64,000 nt of DNA from Ustilago trichophora (GCA_900323505.1 OOIN01000039.1:248001-312000), one strand, 5' to 3'. Shown: positions 1-10,428, counted from the first letter of the stretch. Numbers and translations are program-made. Notes: a model not told the origin generated them from the letters alone.

Positions 1-1066
1 TGACGCTTTGGGCTGTCGCTGCGATCTACACTAGCTCGATGACGGTGGCTCCGATCAGCTTGGACACGGAAGAGCATTTTCAACAGCAGGAGAAGCCCCG
101 GTACGGTAGACGCGATTTTAGCGAGTTCGGCGGCGACAGCGGAGAGATCAAGACCGAGACCGAATCTACACCCTCAGGAGAAGAGTCGACGTCGTTCGAA
201 CGACGATATGACCAGCGAGGCGATGAAGAGGAGGAAGAGACCGAGACCGAGACCGAAGCCAAGAGGAGGCGATCGTTGAAACGCGAACCGCGTATCAAGG
301 TGGAAGATTTCGACGATGACGAAGAGACGTCGAGGATGATGGAGGAAGAAGCGCGATTGCGATCGTTGGAGAGTCTGCGGGAGAAGGATGCGGAGGACAT
401 GGCAGAGGCTATACGGCTGTCGAGGATGCGCGATCTGTTGGAGGCGAGGAGGATGGGTGGTGCAGGACCGAGTGGAAGCGGGCTTGGAGGAGGGTCAGTG
501 ACGGAAGGGTTGATTGATATTGTGGATCCGACAAGCCCGATCTCTCCCGAGGAGCTGAGCGAGATTCAGCTGTCGAGAAGGGTACTGGACAGGCTGGACG
601 AGGAGACGGAGGAGGAGACTGATGTAGGGTCGAGTAGGCCAAGTAGTCGATTGGCTGCGGGAGGAGCTGCAGGTGGTAGTGTTGGTGGTGGCGGAGGTGG
701 TGGCGAGACAGATGCGTGGGAGGATTTGGAGGAAGAATCGGGATCAAGTGGTTCGGGTGCCGAGGCTGCGGGGTTGAGACAGAGGAGGAAGCCCGGCGAT
801 GATGAAGAGGATGACGATGAGGCCGGCGAAAGCACTATTGGCGGGGTGAGTACATTCTCCGCTCGAGTGAAGCAGATTGACTTAGCGTGAGTTTTGTTGA
901 CAATCTTCTTCCTTTCACATTTGATCACAGTCGACAACATCAGGCGGAAGAACAGTGCGATCATTTGGCGCCACCACTGTCGCTGGAACATCGTCTACAC
1001 GCACTGGCTAACCCATTTCTCGATCGCCTTTGGGACTATGTCGAAACGGAAATATACCTTGTATAA
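1..1066 (+). CDS. Partial gene: acidic protein with UIM-like and LIR-like motifs (5' end outside window)
   Basis: The reading frame is open to base 1 (…LWAVAAIYTSS before the first Met at 39), so the real start probably lies upstream and the leading hydrophobic residues may be the end of a membrane segment. The first exon probably ends at 845 (GTGAGT donor at 846) and joins exon 2 at 944 (acceptor CAG 941-943). This removes a 98-nt intron and adds 40 residues ending in WDYVETEIYLV before TAA at 1064-1066. Without splicing the frame would stop at 890. The visible part is disordered and rich in Glu/Asp, Ser and Gly. It has a UIM-like helix (EDMAEAIRLS, about 391-420) and a W-x-x-L core with acidic flanks (DAWEDLEEE, Trp codon 717-719). 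A hydrophobic stretch followed by a disordered LIR-bearing tail would fit a selective-autophagy receptor, but this is inference. I do not recognise the family. Confidence 0.6.
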
Positions 1067-1122
1067 ACGACCATCTATATTGCTGCTATTGGGTATGAGT
1101 TTGTGTTGTTGTTTTTGTCCCT

Positions 1123-1911
1123 TTACCAAGCGGAACGCTCAACGATCAAGTTGGCAATCTTGAACAACCTCTGCTCGTCCTCCTGATCAAACCCATCCAG
1201 AGACTCGCAATCGATGTCGAGTACTCCGATGATGACGTCGTCTGCATTGCCTCTTCCTGCCCAAGACCTGTCTTGTCCTTCGATGCTTTGGGATTGGTTT
1301 GCTTGGGGAGACTGTTGTTCTAGGGCCTCTTGATGGATGTTTGGCAATCTGTGCCTGTTGATCACGAGCGGAACCACGATCTCTGATTTGGAAAGCGAAT
1401 CGCAAGCAATGTGGCCCGGGTAGGCGTCTGTATCAGCCACCCTAACCACTCTAGGTGGCAAGAGAGCAGATGCGTCTGCGCAGACACCTTTTCCTGGCAA
1501 GCTCCAGATGAGCTGGCATGCAGGCAGACCGTTGAATGGTCCAAGGAGCAAGGTTGGATTGCGACGATGTTTGCGAGAGAGCAATTCGGAAGGTAGAAGT
1601 GGAGAGAGGAGATAGAATCCTGCCCAGTTGATACGTTTTTGCTTCCACTCGGCAAAACGGTTCATAGAGTTGAAGATGAGAGAGGACGCATTGGAGAGCG
1701 ACGAGATCCAATCGGTACCTGGGTCGATAAGGGAGAGGAGCGAGGATTCGAGATGGTCGTAAAAGTCGGATTTGGTCTCGACGTAGCTGGGGAGTGCAGC
1801 TGCGTCGGCGCTGTTTTCACCCGGAAGAGAGAAACGTTTGCTGTCAGTGGGGGGGAGGGTTTTTTTGGGTTCTCATGAGCTGAGAATGGAAAGGTTGACT
1901 TACTGAACCAT
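1123..1911 (-). CDS. Free methionine-(R)-sulfoxide reductase (GAF domain)
   Basis: The enzyme reduces free methionine-R-sulfoxide to methionine with thioredoxin in the cytosol. The gene is split into an 8-nt first exon (1911-1904, ATGGTTCA), a 93-nt intron (GTAAGT donor at 1903, CAG acceptor ending 1811) and a second exon 1810-1123. Together they encode 231 aa beginning MVHADAAALPSYVETK, the expected N terminus of fungal fRMsr. The GAF core shows NWAGFYL, LGPFNGLPAC, GKGVCAD, PGHIACDS, SEIVVPL and GVLDID. The three cysteines known from the E. coli enzyme are visible as PAC, GVC and IAC. A loop of about 40 residues rich in Gln/Ser between SEIVVPL and GVLDID makes the protein longer than the usual ~180 aa. 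It is divergent from the serine O-acyltransferase gene and convergent with the gene at 1-1066. Confidence 0.9.
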
Positions 1912-2498
1912 CTTGACAGGTATCTATCCGTTGCGAGGTGGTTGATGGACGTATGGGTGATGGTGAGGGAGGAGGAGCAAAGTAAAGATGGATCGTGCAC
2001 GTTGACAAGAAGAAAAAATTGCATCAAGCAGAAAGGTAGAAAGCCGAGAATGGAGTGAAAGAGCAACACCAAAAATTAAATTAAATAAAATAAAATAAAA
2101 AGGCGACATTGACCACGCTCAATCACGCCATCGACTTTGTTTTTCTTTTTTCTTTTTTCTTTTTCTTTTTTTTGCATCCGATATCCGACATCACCCACGC
2201 CAATGGCTCCAATTTGATCCATTCGATCTTTGGAGAAGAGCAATCTGTCTTCGATGTGATAGTGCGCTTAGATGGGCTAGAGGTAGAGGTTGAAACCAAG
2301 AAAAGAAAAGAAAAGAAAAGAAAACACCCCCCAAAGAGGTTGATGAATTTTTCGGTGCAAGATGAGGGAGCGGTTACATATTTTGTCGGCGAAGAAAGTT
2401 GCCGAGTCAGCATCGGATTTCTCGCATCGACCAACGCACTCTTCTCTTGAACACCATCATCCCATCAGAAGCGGTAGCGGGGTCTGCTCGACTTGACC
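1912..2498. promoter_or_regulatory. Divergent promoter between methionine-sulfoxide reductase and serine O-acyltransferase
   Basis: This 587-bp region has start codons facing away at both ends. It contains an A-rich stretch around 2066-2100, T-rich tracts at 2138-2172, and an AAAGA pentamer tract around 2299-2322. I see no TATA box that can be assigned with confidence. A short open frame at 2123-2434 is low complexity and is not called. Confidence 0.55.
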
Positions 2499-4319
2499 AT
2501 GTCACGAGCTTCACTTCGCTTTCTTTCGTCCGCGCGGACGCTCGCCACCTCTTCCTCACCAGCAGCATCGTCATCCACCACCACCACCTCCTTCTCCACC
2601 AGCTTCATTTCGAGGAGAGTCACCGTAGCAGCCTTCCAACGAGCTTCTCTGCACTCCTCCACAACGTCGTTTCTACCATCCTCATCCTCATCCGTCCATG
2701 CAAAACCCGAATTCTCTTGCGTAGATGCCAACGAGCGACGTGGTCAAAAGCTGCAACGGCTAGCAGAACAGGCACAAGCACAAGCCCAAGCCCAAGCACA
2801 AGCTTCTTCTTCTTCTTCTTTTTCTTCTTCCCCTTCCTCACTCTGCTCCACACCTTCCTCCACCGACCCTTCCGTCGCCTTTCCTTGCGTAGACGCCAAC
2901 GAAGCTCGCGAGGACCGTCTTCGAGCACAGCTCTCCTCATCCCCGCAACTATCGCAAGACCCTTCTTCCTCTACCACCCCACAACAGAGCGAAGTGGACG
3001 AATCCGGTCCCGAACCATCGTACACCAAAGTCGTCAGTGGATATCAGCTCTACCACCACCCGCAACCTTTTCTTCTCGACTACGGTGGACAGTTGCCCGA
3101 GTTCGATCTGGCCTACGAAACGTGGGGGACGCTGAACGAGGATAAATCCAACGCTATTTTGCTCCATACCGGTCTCTCGGCATCTTCGCATGCTGCTTCT
3201 GCCGCTTCGAATCCGGCAAAAGGTTGGTGGGAGGACTTTGTGGGTCCGAACAAGCCGCTCGATACGAATCGGTTCTTTGTGATTTGTACAAACGTGTTGG
3301 GAGGTTGTTATGGTTCGACGGGTCCTTCTTCGCCTCATCCGTTGGATGAGAGTGGAGCGGCTTACGCTACGAGGTTTCCGATCTTGAGCGTCTTCGACAT
3401 GGTTCGCGCCCAATTTTTGCTTCTCGACCATTTGGGGATTGGCAGACTCTACGCTAGCGTAGGCAGCTCGATGGGAGGAATGCAGAGCATAGCAGCGGCG
3501 CATCTGGAGCGCGATCGAGTGAGCCGACTCATCTCGATCAGCGGATGTGCCCGTTCCGCACCTGCCAGTATCGCCCTCCGTTATGCGCAACGAAGCGTGC
3601 TCATGAGCGATCCTAATTGGAATCGCGGCTTCTACTACTCGCCTGGATCGCTGCCACCCCATACGGGCATGAAGCTCGCTCGACAAATCGCAACGTTCAC
3701 CTACCGTTCCGGTCCCGAGTGGGAACAGAGGTTCGGACGTGCACGACGCGTTGCATCCAGTTCTTCTTCCTCCAGTGGTGAAGGAGAGGTGGAAGAGTTG
3801 GATCCGGCCCTATGTCCAGATTTCCTCATCGAAACCTATCTCGATCATCAGGGGGAACAATTCTGTCTCAAGTACGATGCGAATTCGTTGATATACATTT
3901 CCAAAGCGATGGATCTGTTCGATATGTCAGACCACGCATTGGCCGATCTGGAACGTCGTCGTACACGGGCACACGGTCCCTCCGAGGCAATCGGTCTCGC
4001 ATTGGAAAAAAACACACAACCACCACCTAGACCTCGAAAGAGACAGCATATCAGCACGCTTTCCTCTCCAGCAGCTCACGCCTACGTTCCAGCTCTGGCA
4101 AGAGGTATGGCACGTCTGTCGCACATCCCTACTTTGGTCATAGGTGTACAGAGCGATATACTGTTTCCCGTGGAACAGCAGAGAGAGATCGCGGAATGTC
4201 TCAGAATGAACGGTAACGATCAGGTCAGATATTACGAGTTGGACGCTCCTCATGGACACGATAGTTTCTTGATCGATGTGGCGAATGTCGGAGGTGCTAT
4301 TCGAGGGTTTCTCGAGTGA
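2499..4319 (+). CDS. Mitochondrial serine O-acyltransferase of the MetX/homoserine transacetylase family (Cys2/CysA-like)
   Basis: This alpha/beta-hydrolase acyltransferase of 606 aa would acylate serine (or homoserine) for cysteine/methionine synthesis. The ATG at 2499 is the first in frame. The N terminus is rich in Arg/Ser/Ala with no acidic residues, as in a mitochondrial presequence, which favours the Cys2/CysA serine branch over cytosolic Met2. The catalytic region has AYETWGTLN, the oxyanion/entry motif [14 protein letters not shown], the nucleophile in VGSSMGGMQ (Ser324), the acid in [11 protein letters not shown] and the His in [20 protein letters not shown] rather than GGCQGTTGPSS again suggests a serine O-succinyl/acetyltransferase. 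The N-terminal region carries the motif CVDANE twice (2718-2735 and 2886-2903), separated by an alternating Gln/Ala repeat and a Ser run. Ser-rich and Arg-rich insertions lengthen the core. Substrate choice cannot be settled by eye. Confidence 0.88.
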   Translation: MSRASLRFLSSARTLATSSSPAASSSTTTTSFSTSFISRRVTVAAFQRASLHSSTTSFLPSSSSSVHAKPEFSCVDANERRGQKLQRLAEQAQAQAQAQAQASSSSSFSSSPSSLCSTPSSTDPSVAFPCVDANEAREDRLRAQLSSSPQLSQDPSSSTTPQQSEVDESGPEPSYTKVVSGYQLYHHPQPFLLDYGGQLPEFDLAYETWGTLNEDKSNAILLHTGLSASSHAASAASNPAKGWWEDFVGPNKPLDTNRFFVICTNVLGGCYGSTGPSSPHPLDESGAAYATRFPILSVFDMVRAQFLLLDHLGIGRLYASVGSSMGGMQSIAAAHLERDRVSRLISISGCARSAPASIALRYAQRSVLMSDPNWNRGFYYSPGSLPPHTGMKLARQIATFTYRSGPEWEQRFGRARRVASSSSSSSGEGEVEELDPALCPDFLIETYLDHQGEQFCLKYDANSLIYISKAMDLFDMSDHALADLERRRTRAHGPSEAIGLALEKNTQPPPRPRKRQHISTLSSPAAHAYVPALARGMARLSHIPTLVIGVQSDILFPVEQQREIAECLRMNGNDQVRYYELDAPHGHDSFLIDVANVGGAIRGFLE

Positions 4320-4442
4320 CGAGTAGAACCACCACCTTCCCCTCTTTCTTTTCTTTTTTCTTTTTTTCTTTTTTTTATTCCTTTGGAAGCAATGGAAGAA
4401 AAAGCAAATGCAAATGGAACAGGTTTCGATCCAAGCGTGTGT

Positions 4443-5366
4443 CTATGTGAGCGGTTTCGAAGAGGTGGAGACAAACTTTTGTCGATGATAGATAAGAGGT
4501 CGAGTTTGGGAAGCTTGTCCAGCCGTGTAGACGTGGACTACTCTAGCGATGTATAGTAAGCTTTTCGATTCTCGTCGTTGTTCTTGGCCCTGTTTTGTTT
4601 CGAATTTGGACAGATCTACGCTGTCGACCACTTGACAGCCAAACGATCCTAGTGCACCTTTGACCGTTGGCAACGATGTTGCTTCGACTTGTACGAGACC
4701 TGCTTCTTTGAGCGGATGAGAATCTTGCTCCGTTTCTGTTGCTGTATTGGGATGTGGATAGGGTGGTGTACCAGGAACAGCATACGTCTGAGCCAGTTTA
4801 GCCTGCGATTCGGCCAGTACGTTGACTACAAAATCCACCTCCTCCTCCTCTCCCCCACCCCGCATAGACCGGTGATACGCTAGAGCTTCTGCCAGCTTCG
4901 ATGGAGTCTTGATACTGAAACACACCAAATTCGGATCCAACGAAATAGAGCTGAAACTCGACAACGTCGCCCCATGGATCAATCTCCCCTTTTTACCTTC
5001 AGAAAAAGAAGGAGGAAGAAAGGTCGTCACCAACGTTACTGGTTGAGCCGAGTTTCGCATCACAGCTCGAATCTGGTCTGCTATCGAAGATGCATCTTGC
5101 TTGTGTTGGGATTGCTCGCTGCGATGTGAGGTGGAGAAAAAAGCTCGACTTGTTGACGATGTGCGATGGCGTCGTAATGTTGATCTGGCTGATGTGAAGG
5201 TGAAGGCTTCGAGGGTGACTTTGGAGGTGGTTGCTCTTGCACTGGCCACAGAAGCAGCTGTTGCTGTGACGGGTGACAGCAACATTGAACGCTGAGATAC
5301 GGAGCACAGACGTGTATTGGTGGTGGTATTGGGTAAGTTAGGATGCACAGATGCGAGAAGAATCAT
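4443..5366 (-). CDS. Flavin-reductase-like FMN-binding domain protein, probably mitochondrial
   Basis: This 307-aa protein has a basic, Ser/Thr/Ala-rich N terminus of about 80 residues (…SRAFFSTSHRS) that resembles a mitochondrial targeting sequence with a cleavage region. It is followed by a flavin-reductase-like split barrel. Recognisable pieces are IRAVMRNSAQPVTLVTTF, HGATLSSFSSISLDPNLVCFSI, FVVNVLAESQ, VKGALGSFGCQVVDSVDL and YIARVVHV. The family binds FMN and reduces it with NAD(P)H for partner oxygenases. The partner here is unknown. An internal Met (codon near 5285) is an alternative start that would also leave a presequence. The gene is convergent with the acyltransferase (123 bp apart) and divergent from urease. 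Confidence 0.85.
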   Translation of the reverse strand: MILLASVHPNLPNTTTNTRLCSVSQRSMLLSPVTATAASVASARATTSKVTLEAFTFTSARSTLRRHRTSSTSRAFFSTSHRSEQSQHKQDASSIADQIRAVMRNSAQPVTLVTTFLPPSFSEGKKGRLIHGATLSSFSSISLDPNLVCFSIKTPSKLAEALAYHRSMRGGGEEEEVDFVVNVLAESQAKLAQTYAVPGTPPYPHPNTATETEQDSHPLKEAGLVQVEATSLPTVKGALGSFGCQVVDSVDLSKFETKQGQEQRRESKSLLYIARVVHVYTAGQASQTRPLIYHRQKFVSTSSKPLT

Positions 5367-5763
5367 GTCGACATTCGGAATTCGGGTTCAATCCATCTCC
5401 CGAGAAAGAAAGAAAAAAATCTATAATGTGTTAGATTGAAAACAACACGTGGCTAAGGTCTTGAAAAACTTACCCCACGCTTGGCTTGGCTTGGCTTGGC
5501 TTGGCTTGGCTTGCGGTGGGCCTGTGCGAGGGCCGCTTCGGTATTTTAGGTCAAGGTTGAGAGATGTTTGTTGTTTGATTGGGTGCCAAACTCTGCCGCG
5601 GATTTTGTTATCGCTATCTCTGTGTTGTGCAAAAAGCCTAATTCTGATACAGTATACAGTACAGTAGCCGTCTCTTTTCTTCATTTCCTTCGATTCCGTT
5701 CTACCCTTCTTCCACCCTTCATCCCAACTCAACCCTCCATTTTGAATCGTCTCTTTGACCGAG
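5367..5763. promoter_or_regulatory. Divergent promoter of flavin reductase and urease with two repeat elements
   Basis: This 397-bp region holds a six-fold pentamer tract (5480-5512) and, about 100 bp before the urease ATG, the run TACAGTATACAGTACAGTA (5648-5666), which is related to the palindrome found elsewhere in the window. A T/C-rich stretch at 5667-5755 leads to the urease start, typical of fungal core promoters. Confidence 0.5.
5480..5512. repeat. Pentanucleotide tandem repeat (CTTGG)6
   Basis: Six direct copies of CTTGG/TTGGC lie in the flavin reductase-urease intergenic region. Such tracts vary readily in copy number by slippage. Confidence 0.9.
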
Positions 5764-8364
5764 ATGCATCTTCTTCCACGGGAACGCGATAAGCTTTTGC
5801 TCCACCATGCCGGTTGCTTGGCGCAGAAACGTCTTGCTCGCGGTGTACGGCTCAACCAAACCGAGGCAACAGCCCTCATAGCCACCGTGCTTCACGAACG
5901 TATTCGTGATGGAGAGCATTCCGTCGCCCAGCTGATGCAGCATGGCAAAACCCTGCTTGGGCGTTGCCATGTGCTACCCGGTGTAGCAGAGCTGTTGCAC
6001 GAGGTCATGGTCGAAGGTACTTTTCTGGATGGGACTTTTTTGGTCACCGTTCATCAGCCGATCTGCACCGAGACGGGCGATATTCATGCAGCACTGTATT
6101 CGAGCTTCTACCCGGCGCCAGATCCAAGCGTCTTCTTGGCTGCCGCACAGAGGGAGAGAGAAATCCGAGATGGCGCCGAAGAGGTGCTTCCCGGTGCAAT
6201 CGTAACCAAGAGAGGTGCAGGAGTGATCCAACTCTGCCCAAAGAGGGAGAGGGTGAGTGTCAAGGTGACCAACACTGGAGATCGACCTATTCAAGTGGGC
6301 TCGCATTATCCCTTCCTCGAGACAAATGCAGCGCTATCTTTCCCACGGCTATTGGCGCTCGGTAAAAGGTTGGACATCGCCGCGGGAACAGCCATCAGGT
6401 TCGAACCCGGAGATTCAAAGACGGTCACTTTGGTCCAAGTCGGAGGTACAAAAATTCTCGCAGGCGGAAACAATCTCGCCTCCGGTCCTCTGGACGAGTT
6501 CTTAGCTACAGCAGAGGCCAAAAATGCTCTGGTTAAACGTATCGAGGCTGCCGGATTCGCCAACGAACCCATGCCGGAGATGGCCGACGACTCGGTGGCA
6601 CCTGCACCCTTCGAGCTTTCCCGAGATGCCTACGCTGCACTGTACGGACCCACGGTGGGGGACAAGGTCAGACTGGCTGACAGCCCACTCTGGCTCGAGG
6701 TGGAGAAGGATTTCACGGTGTATGGGGACGAGCTCAAGTTTGGTGGAGGAAAAGTGATCCGTGATGGTATGGGTCAAGCTTCAGGACGCGCAGATAGTGC
6801 CGTGCTCGACATTGTCATTATCAATGCGCTCATCGTCGACTACTGGGGCATCGTCAAGGCCGATATTGGTATTCGAGAGGGACACATTGTGGGCATTGGC
6901 AAAGCGGGTAATCCCGCAATCATGGATGGCGTCGATCCGAACCTCGTCATTGGATCGTGTACCGAGGTGATTGCAGGTGAAAAGTACATCGTTACCGCGG
7001 GAGCTATCGACGCTCATGTCCACTACATCTGCCCCGATCTGCACGAGGAAGCGCTCGCCACCGGAATCACCACGCTCATCGGTGGAGGTACAGGTCCCAC
7101 CGCAGGTAGTAGCGCTACCACCTGCACACCTGGGCAGGATCAACTGCGCAACATGATGATCTCTACCGACAACGTACCTTTGAACTTTGCCTTTACCGGC
7201 AAGGGCAACGATTCCGGCCTGCCCGGATTGGAAGATCAAATCCGTGCCGGTTGCGCCGGATTGAAGATCCACGAAGACTGGGGAGCCACTCCAGCCGTCA
7301 TCGACGCCTGTCTCACCGTATGCGACAAGTACGACGTTCAGTGCAATATCCACACCGACACGTTGAACGAGTCGTGTTTCGTCGAAGGTACCTTAGCCGC
7401 CTTCAAGGGACGTACGATCCATACGTACCACTCGGAGGGCGCGGGAGGTGGACATGCGCCCGATATCATTCGGGTTTGTGGAGAGCAAAATGTGCTTCCT
7501 TCCTCGACGAATCCGACGAGACCGTATGCCAAGAATACCTTGGATGAGCATTTGGACATGTTGATGGTTTGCCATCATCTTTCCAAGGACATTGTCGAGG
7601 ATGTGGCTTTCGCTGACTCGAGAATCAGGGCCGAGACGGTGGCGGCCGAGGATGTACTGCAGGATAGTGGAGCGATCAGTATGATCAGTTCTGATTCGCA
7701 GGCGATGGGAAGGATCGGTGAAGTTGTAGCTCGCACATGGAGGACAGCCTCGAAAATGGCTAGCCTCGTTGGACCCCTCCCGACCACCACCACTTCCGAA
7801 TCCACATCAGAGTTCCACATCCCCCATCCTAGCGAAGCGATCCCCGACAATCTCCGCATCAAACGCTACGTTGCCAAATACACCATCAACCCGGCCCTCG
7901 TCCACGGCTGTTCGCACCTCATCGGATCCATCGAACCCGGAAAACTCGCCGACCTTGTTTTCTACTTGCCCTCCAACTTTGGCATTCGGCCCGAATTCGT
8001 CCTCAAAGGCGGCCAAGTCGCATGGGCCCAAATGGGAGATGCAAACGCAAGCATCCCCACAGTTCAACCGATCTACGGTCGACCTATGCACGGCGCAAAT
8101 GCAAACGCTGCCCCCTTCAACTCGGTTCTCTTCGTCTCGCAGGTTTCGGTGGAAAAGGGCATCGTACAGAGCTACGGTCTGAGGAAGAGGATCGAAGCCG
8201 TGAAGGGTTGCAGAAAGGTCAGCAAGAAGGATATGAAACTCAATACGCATACTCCGGATTTGAAGGTCGATCCGGAAACCTACGAGGTGACGGATGGTGG
8301 AAGATTGTTGACAGTTCCTCCGGCGGAAACTTTGCCCATGACGCAGAGTTTGCATTTGTTCTAA
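5764..8364 (+). CDS. Urease, single-chain fungal type
   Basis: This nickel enzyme hydrolyses urea to ammonia and carbamate in the cytosol. At 866 aa it matches the fused gamma-beta-alpha organisation of fungal and plant ureases. ATG 5764 is the first in frame and gives the usual [17 protein letters not shown] start. The gamma-like part covers about residues 1-100, the beta-like part about 130-240 ([28 protein letters not shown]) and the alpha part the rest. Metal and active-site motifs are complete: DAHVHYICP (His418, His420), the carbamylated lysine in [10 protein letters not shown] (Lys501), [20 protein letters not shown], the mobile-flap CHH (His604/605) and the SSDSQAMGR motif. No urease accessory gene lies nearby. 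There is no intron in the coding region. Confidence 0.98.
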   Translation: MHLLPRERDKLLLHHAGCLAQKRLARGVRLNQTEATALIATVLHERIRDGEHSVAQLMQHGKTLLGRCHVLPGVAELLHEVMVEGTFLDGTFLVTVHQPICTETGDIHAALYSSFYPAPDPSVFLAAAQREREIRDGAEEVLPGAIVTKRGAGVIQLCPKRERVSVKVTNTGDRPIQVGSHYPFLETNAALSFPRLLALGKRLDIAAGTAIRFEPGDSKTVTLVQVGGTKILAGGNNLASGPLDEFLATAEAKNALVKRIEAAGFANEPMPEMADDSVAPAPFELSRDAYAALYGPTVGDKVRLADSPLWLEVEKDFTVYGDELKFGGGKVIRDGMGQASGRADSAVLDIVIINALIVDYWGIVKADIGIREGHIVGIGKAGNPAIMDGVDPNLVIGSCTEVIAGEKYIVTAGAIDAHVHYICPDLHEEALATGITTLIGGGTGPTAGSSATTCTPGQDQLRNMMISTDNVPLNFAFTGKGNDSGLPGLEDQIRAGCAGLKIHEDWGATPAVIDACLTVCDKYDVQCNIHTDTLNESCFVEGTLAAFKGRTIHTYHSEGAGGGHAPDIIRVCGEQNVLPSSTNPTRPYAKNTLDEHLDMLMVCHHLSKDIVEDVAFADSRIRAETVAAEDVLQDSGAISMISSDSQAMGRIGEVVARTWRTASKMASLVGPLPTTTTSESTSEFHIPHPSEAIPDNLRIKRYVAKYTINPALVHGCSHLIGSIEPGKLADLVFYLPSNFGIRPEFVLKGGQVAWAQMGDANASIPTVQPIYGRPMHGANANAAPFNSVLFVSQVSVEKGIVQSYGLRKRIEAVKGCRKVSKKDMKLNTHTPDLKVDPETYEVTDGGRLLTVPPAETLPMTQSLHLF

Positions 8365-8423
8365 AATTTGAGCTCGTATGGAAATATGGAATGAAAATGG
8401 GACACCTTACCTTGACGATACAT

Positions 8424-10049
8424 CTAGTGTGTGGAAGCGTGAGAGGTGAATTTGTAGTCCAGTGCGAGGATGCGGTTGTGTGCAGCAGTACGCACTTTGA
8501 TCGGCAATTCGGTCCAGTATGTCTGTTCCTCTGCTTCATGCATGCGTCGAAGTTCAGGAAAGTTACAGAGCAGCCGTGTTGCGAGATGACGATGCGAGGT
8601 TCTGATCGCAACAACGGTTTCGTTGTCTATAGGCAGGGTGTGGATGTAGGATATGGATTCTGGGACAGGTTTTTCGAGCTGTGGTTTCAGGTGTCGGTTG
8701 AAAAACGTTGGTGTCAGCTCAGAGGTGGAGGTGAAGGAAGGGATGGCGAGGGTGGTTGGTTTGGGGTGGAGAAGGTTGAGGGTGAGGATTGTTCCAAGGA
8801 ACCAGCTGTCGCTGTGGTTGTGGATTGGGGTTGGTGATGAGGGACGTTTGCGCTCGATGCTTTCTGCGGTCTTGTCGGCGTTGCTGGTGACCCATTGCGA
8901 GTTGCATCTGACTGAAGAATCGGCGGGATCCTCAGACCTTTGCCGCGTAAGCTGTTGCTGTTGCTGTTCGAGGTACAGCTGCTTCATCTCAATCCACTTG
9001 GCCCAGTCGAGGCATCTTATAGGTTGTTGCTTCTTCTGCGGTGCGTCTGTTGCTAGAACACGATCTGCGAGATGCCACTGGTACGTGCGGCACAGCGATT
9101 CAACGCTTTTCGGCGAGTCCAGCAGGAAGACGCCCCTGCCCGAGATCCACCTATCTTCCAACGCCGCTGCTGAAGGTGATGAGGATGACTCTGCCATCAG
9201 ATGCCGATCAACAAGGCTCGGTTCGAGCACAGCCAGGATTGCAGCGTTGTCGTTGGTGGCGGTGAGGCTGTTGATCAAGTTGATGAGATACGAAGCAGCA
9301 TGCGATCTGGTTCGTATCCGTGGCGGGATCGATTCGATGTAGACGAGGCGAGGCAACGTTAGATCCATCAGCGAGCTTTTCTGCAGTCTTGATCCAATGG
9401 CAGTGTGAAGCTGACGTGTGATGTGGGTATATGTGGGTAACCATTCCAGCTGGAACTTGTCCGCGTGCAGTGTGAACCATGCTGCTGCTGGACCGTCTCG
9501 CATCGCTTGGAGAGCTTGGGAGAGGAGGCTGATGGATTTGCATCGTGTCGCGAGACCTGGTATCAAATTCAGGAGTCGGGCGAAGTGGATGCTCGGTGTT
9601 CGTCCGGCTGCGTCGTGATGTTCCTTGGTTGATCTGCCTTCTGGCTGAGCCTCTATGGCAGAGATAATGTTTGCGATGAGGTCGGTCTTTGGAGTCGTAC
9701 CACGCTGGTGACGCTCCTCATGTGAGTATAGGGCGAGCGATAGCGGCGAGAGACGGAGAAAGAGAAATTCTACGAGCCTATCTAGCTTCGCGGCTTCGGC
9801 TGAGGAAGCTGTTGTTTTCTGAGCCTCGTGGTGAGCTGCGGCTGATGAATTCTGGCTGCTAACGGCGCTGAGTTCATGGTGATCGTCCAGTCCAGGGCTT
9901 GACGCTGACAGTGAAGTCTCTATGTGGTTGTCTCCTTCGGTCGATGAAGTTTTAGATTTGGCAGCTGCTGCAATCTTGGCTCGATCTTGGGATGACTGTG
10001 CGGTGCGACTAGGATGTGCACGCTTCTGCAGCTTGCGGGGTAAAAACAT
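8424..10049 (-). CDS. Unrecognised 541-aa protein with basic N terminus
   Basis: The intronless frame begins at ATG 10049 with a strongly basic segment (MFLPRKLQKRAHPSRTAQSS), then a disordered Ser/Ala region to about residue 85. A helical, Leu-rich body follows (LDRLVEFLFLRLSPLSLALY, FARLLNLIPGLATRCKSISL, LPRLVYIESIPPRIRTRSHA) with a short poly-Gln run (EQQQQQLTRQ) and a second ordered block near the end. I could not link it to a known family and saw no catalytic motif. The basic start could be a nuclear/nucleolar or mitochondrial signal. It is convergent with urease (59 bp apart) and divergent from the amidase. The long frame, with stop-free codon use like the neighbours, supports it as a real gene. 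Confidence 0.7.
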   Translation of the reverse strand: MFLPRKLQKRAHPSRTAQSSQDRAKIAAAAKSKTSSTEGDNHIETSLSASSPGLDDHHELSAVSSQNSSAAAHHEAQKTTASSAEAAKLDRLVEFLFLRLSPLSLALYSHEERHQRGTTPKTDLIANIISAIEAQPEGRSTKEHHDAAGRTPSIHFARLLNLIPGLATRCKSISLLSQALQAMRDGPAAAWFTLHADKFQLEWLPTYTHITRQLHTAIGSRLQKSSLMDLTLPRLVYIESIPPRIRTRSHAASYLINLINSLTATNDNAAILAVLEPSLVDRHLMAESSSSPSAAALEDRWISGRGVFLLDSPKSVESLCRTYQWHLADRVLATDAPQKKQQPIRCLDWAKWIEMKQLYLEQQQQQLTRQRSEDPADSSVRCNSQWVTSNADKTAESIERKRPSSPTPIHNHSDSWFLGTILTLNLLHPKPTTLAIPSFTSTSELTPTFFNRHLKPQLEKPVPESISYIHTLPIDNETVVAIRTSHRHLATRLLCNFPELRRMHEAEEQTYWTELPIKVRTAAHNRILALDYKFTSHASTH

Positions 10050-10428
10050 TTGCCCAAGGGCCGCAGGCGGGTCTTTAGCTGCAGAGCGGAGGCTAGAGTG
10101 AGTGGTTGAGCATCATTAGCTTTCAAGAGCGATTTACGTCGGATGAGCAAGGGTCAAAGTGGAGACTCATGATGATGAGATGGTGGTAGCCGGTGACAGA
10201 ATGAGCAAGATGATTGATGGTCACGAGGAAGGATGATGGCGTGGTGAGAAGAAATGCATCGGCTAAAAAGTCGGACAAAAAATGTGTCAGAAAAAAAGGT
10301 GTTGGTGTCGAGGCTGAACATGCATCGCTCAAAGTCAAGCCTCGCATCACGATACAAAGGCCTCCTTTCTTTCTTCCATTCCCCCATATCCTGCCACCAC
10401 GTTCCACAACGTTGCCCAAATCGCGACA
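10050..10428. promoter_or_regulatory. Divergent promoter between the unrecognised gene and the amidase
   Basis: This 379-bp region has starts facing outward. The end nearest the amidase is C/T-rich (10368-10410). No RNA gene, repeat or palindrome stands out. Confidence 0.45.

Noticed and set aside
2123..2434. Minus-strand 103-codon frame in the divergent promoter
   Set aside because: Its Lys/Ser/Phe-rich runs derive from T- and A-rich tracts. No conserved features.
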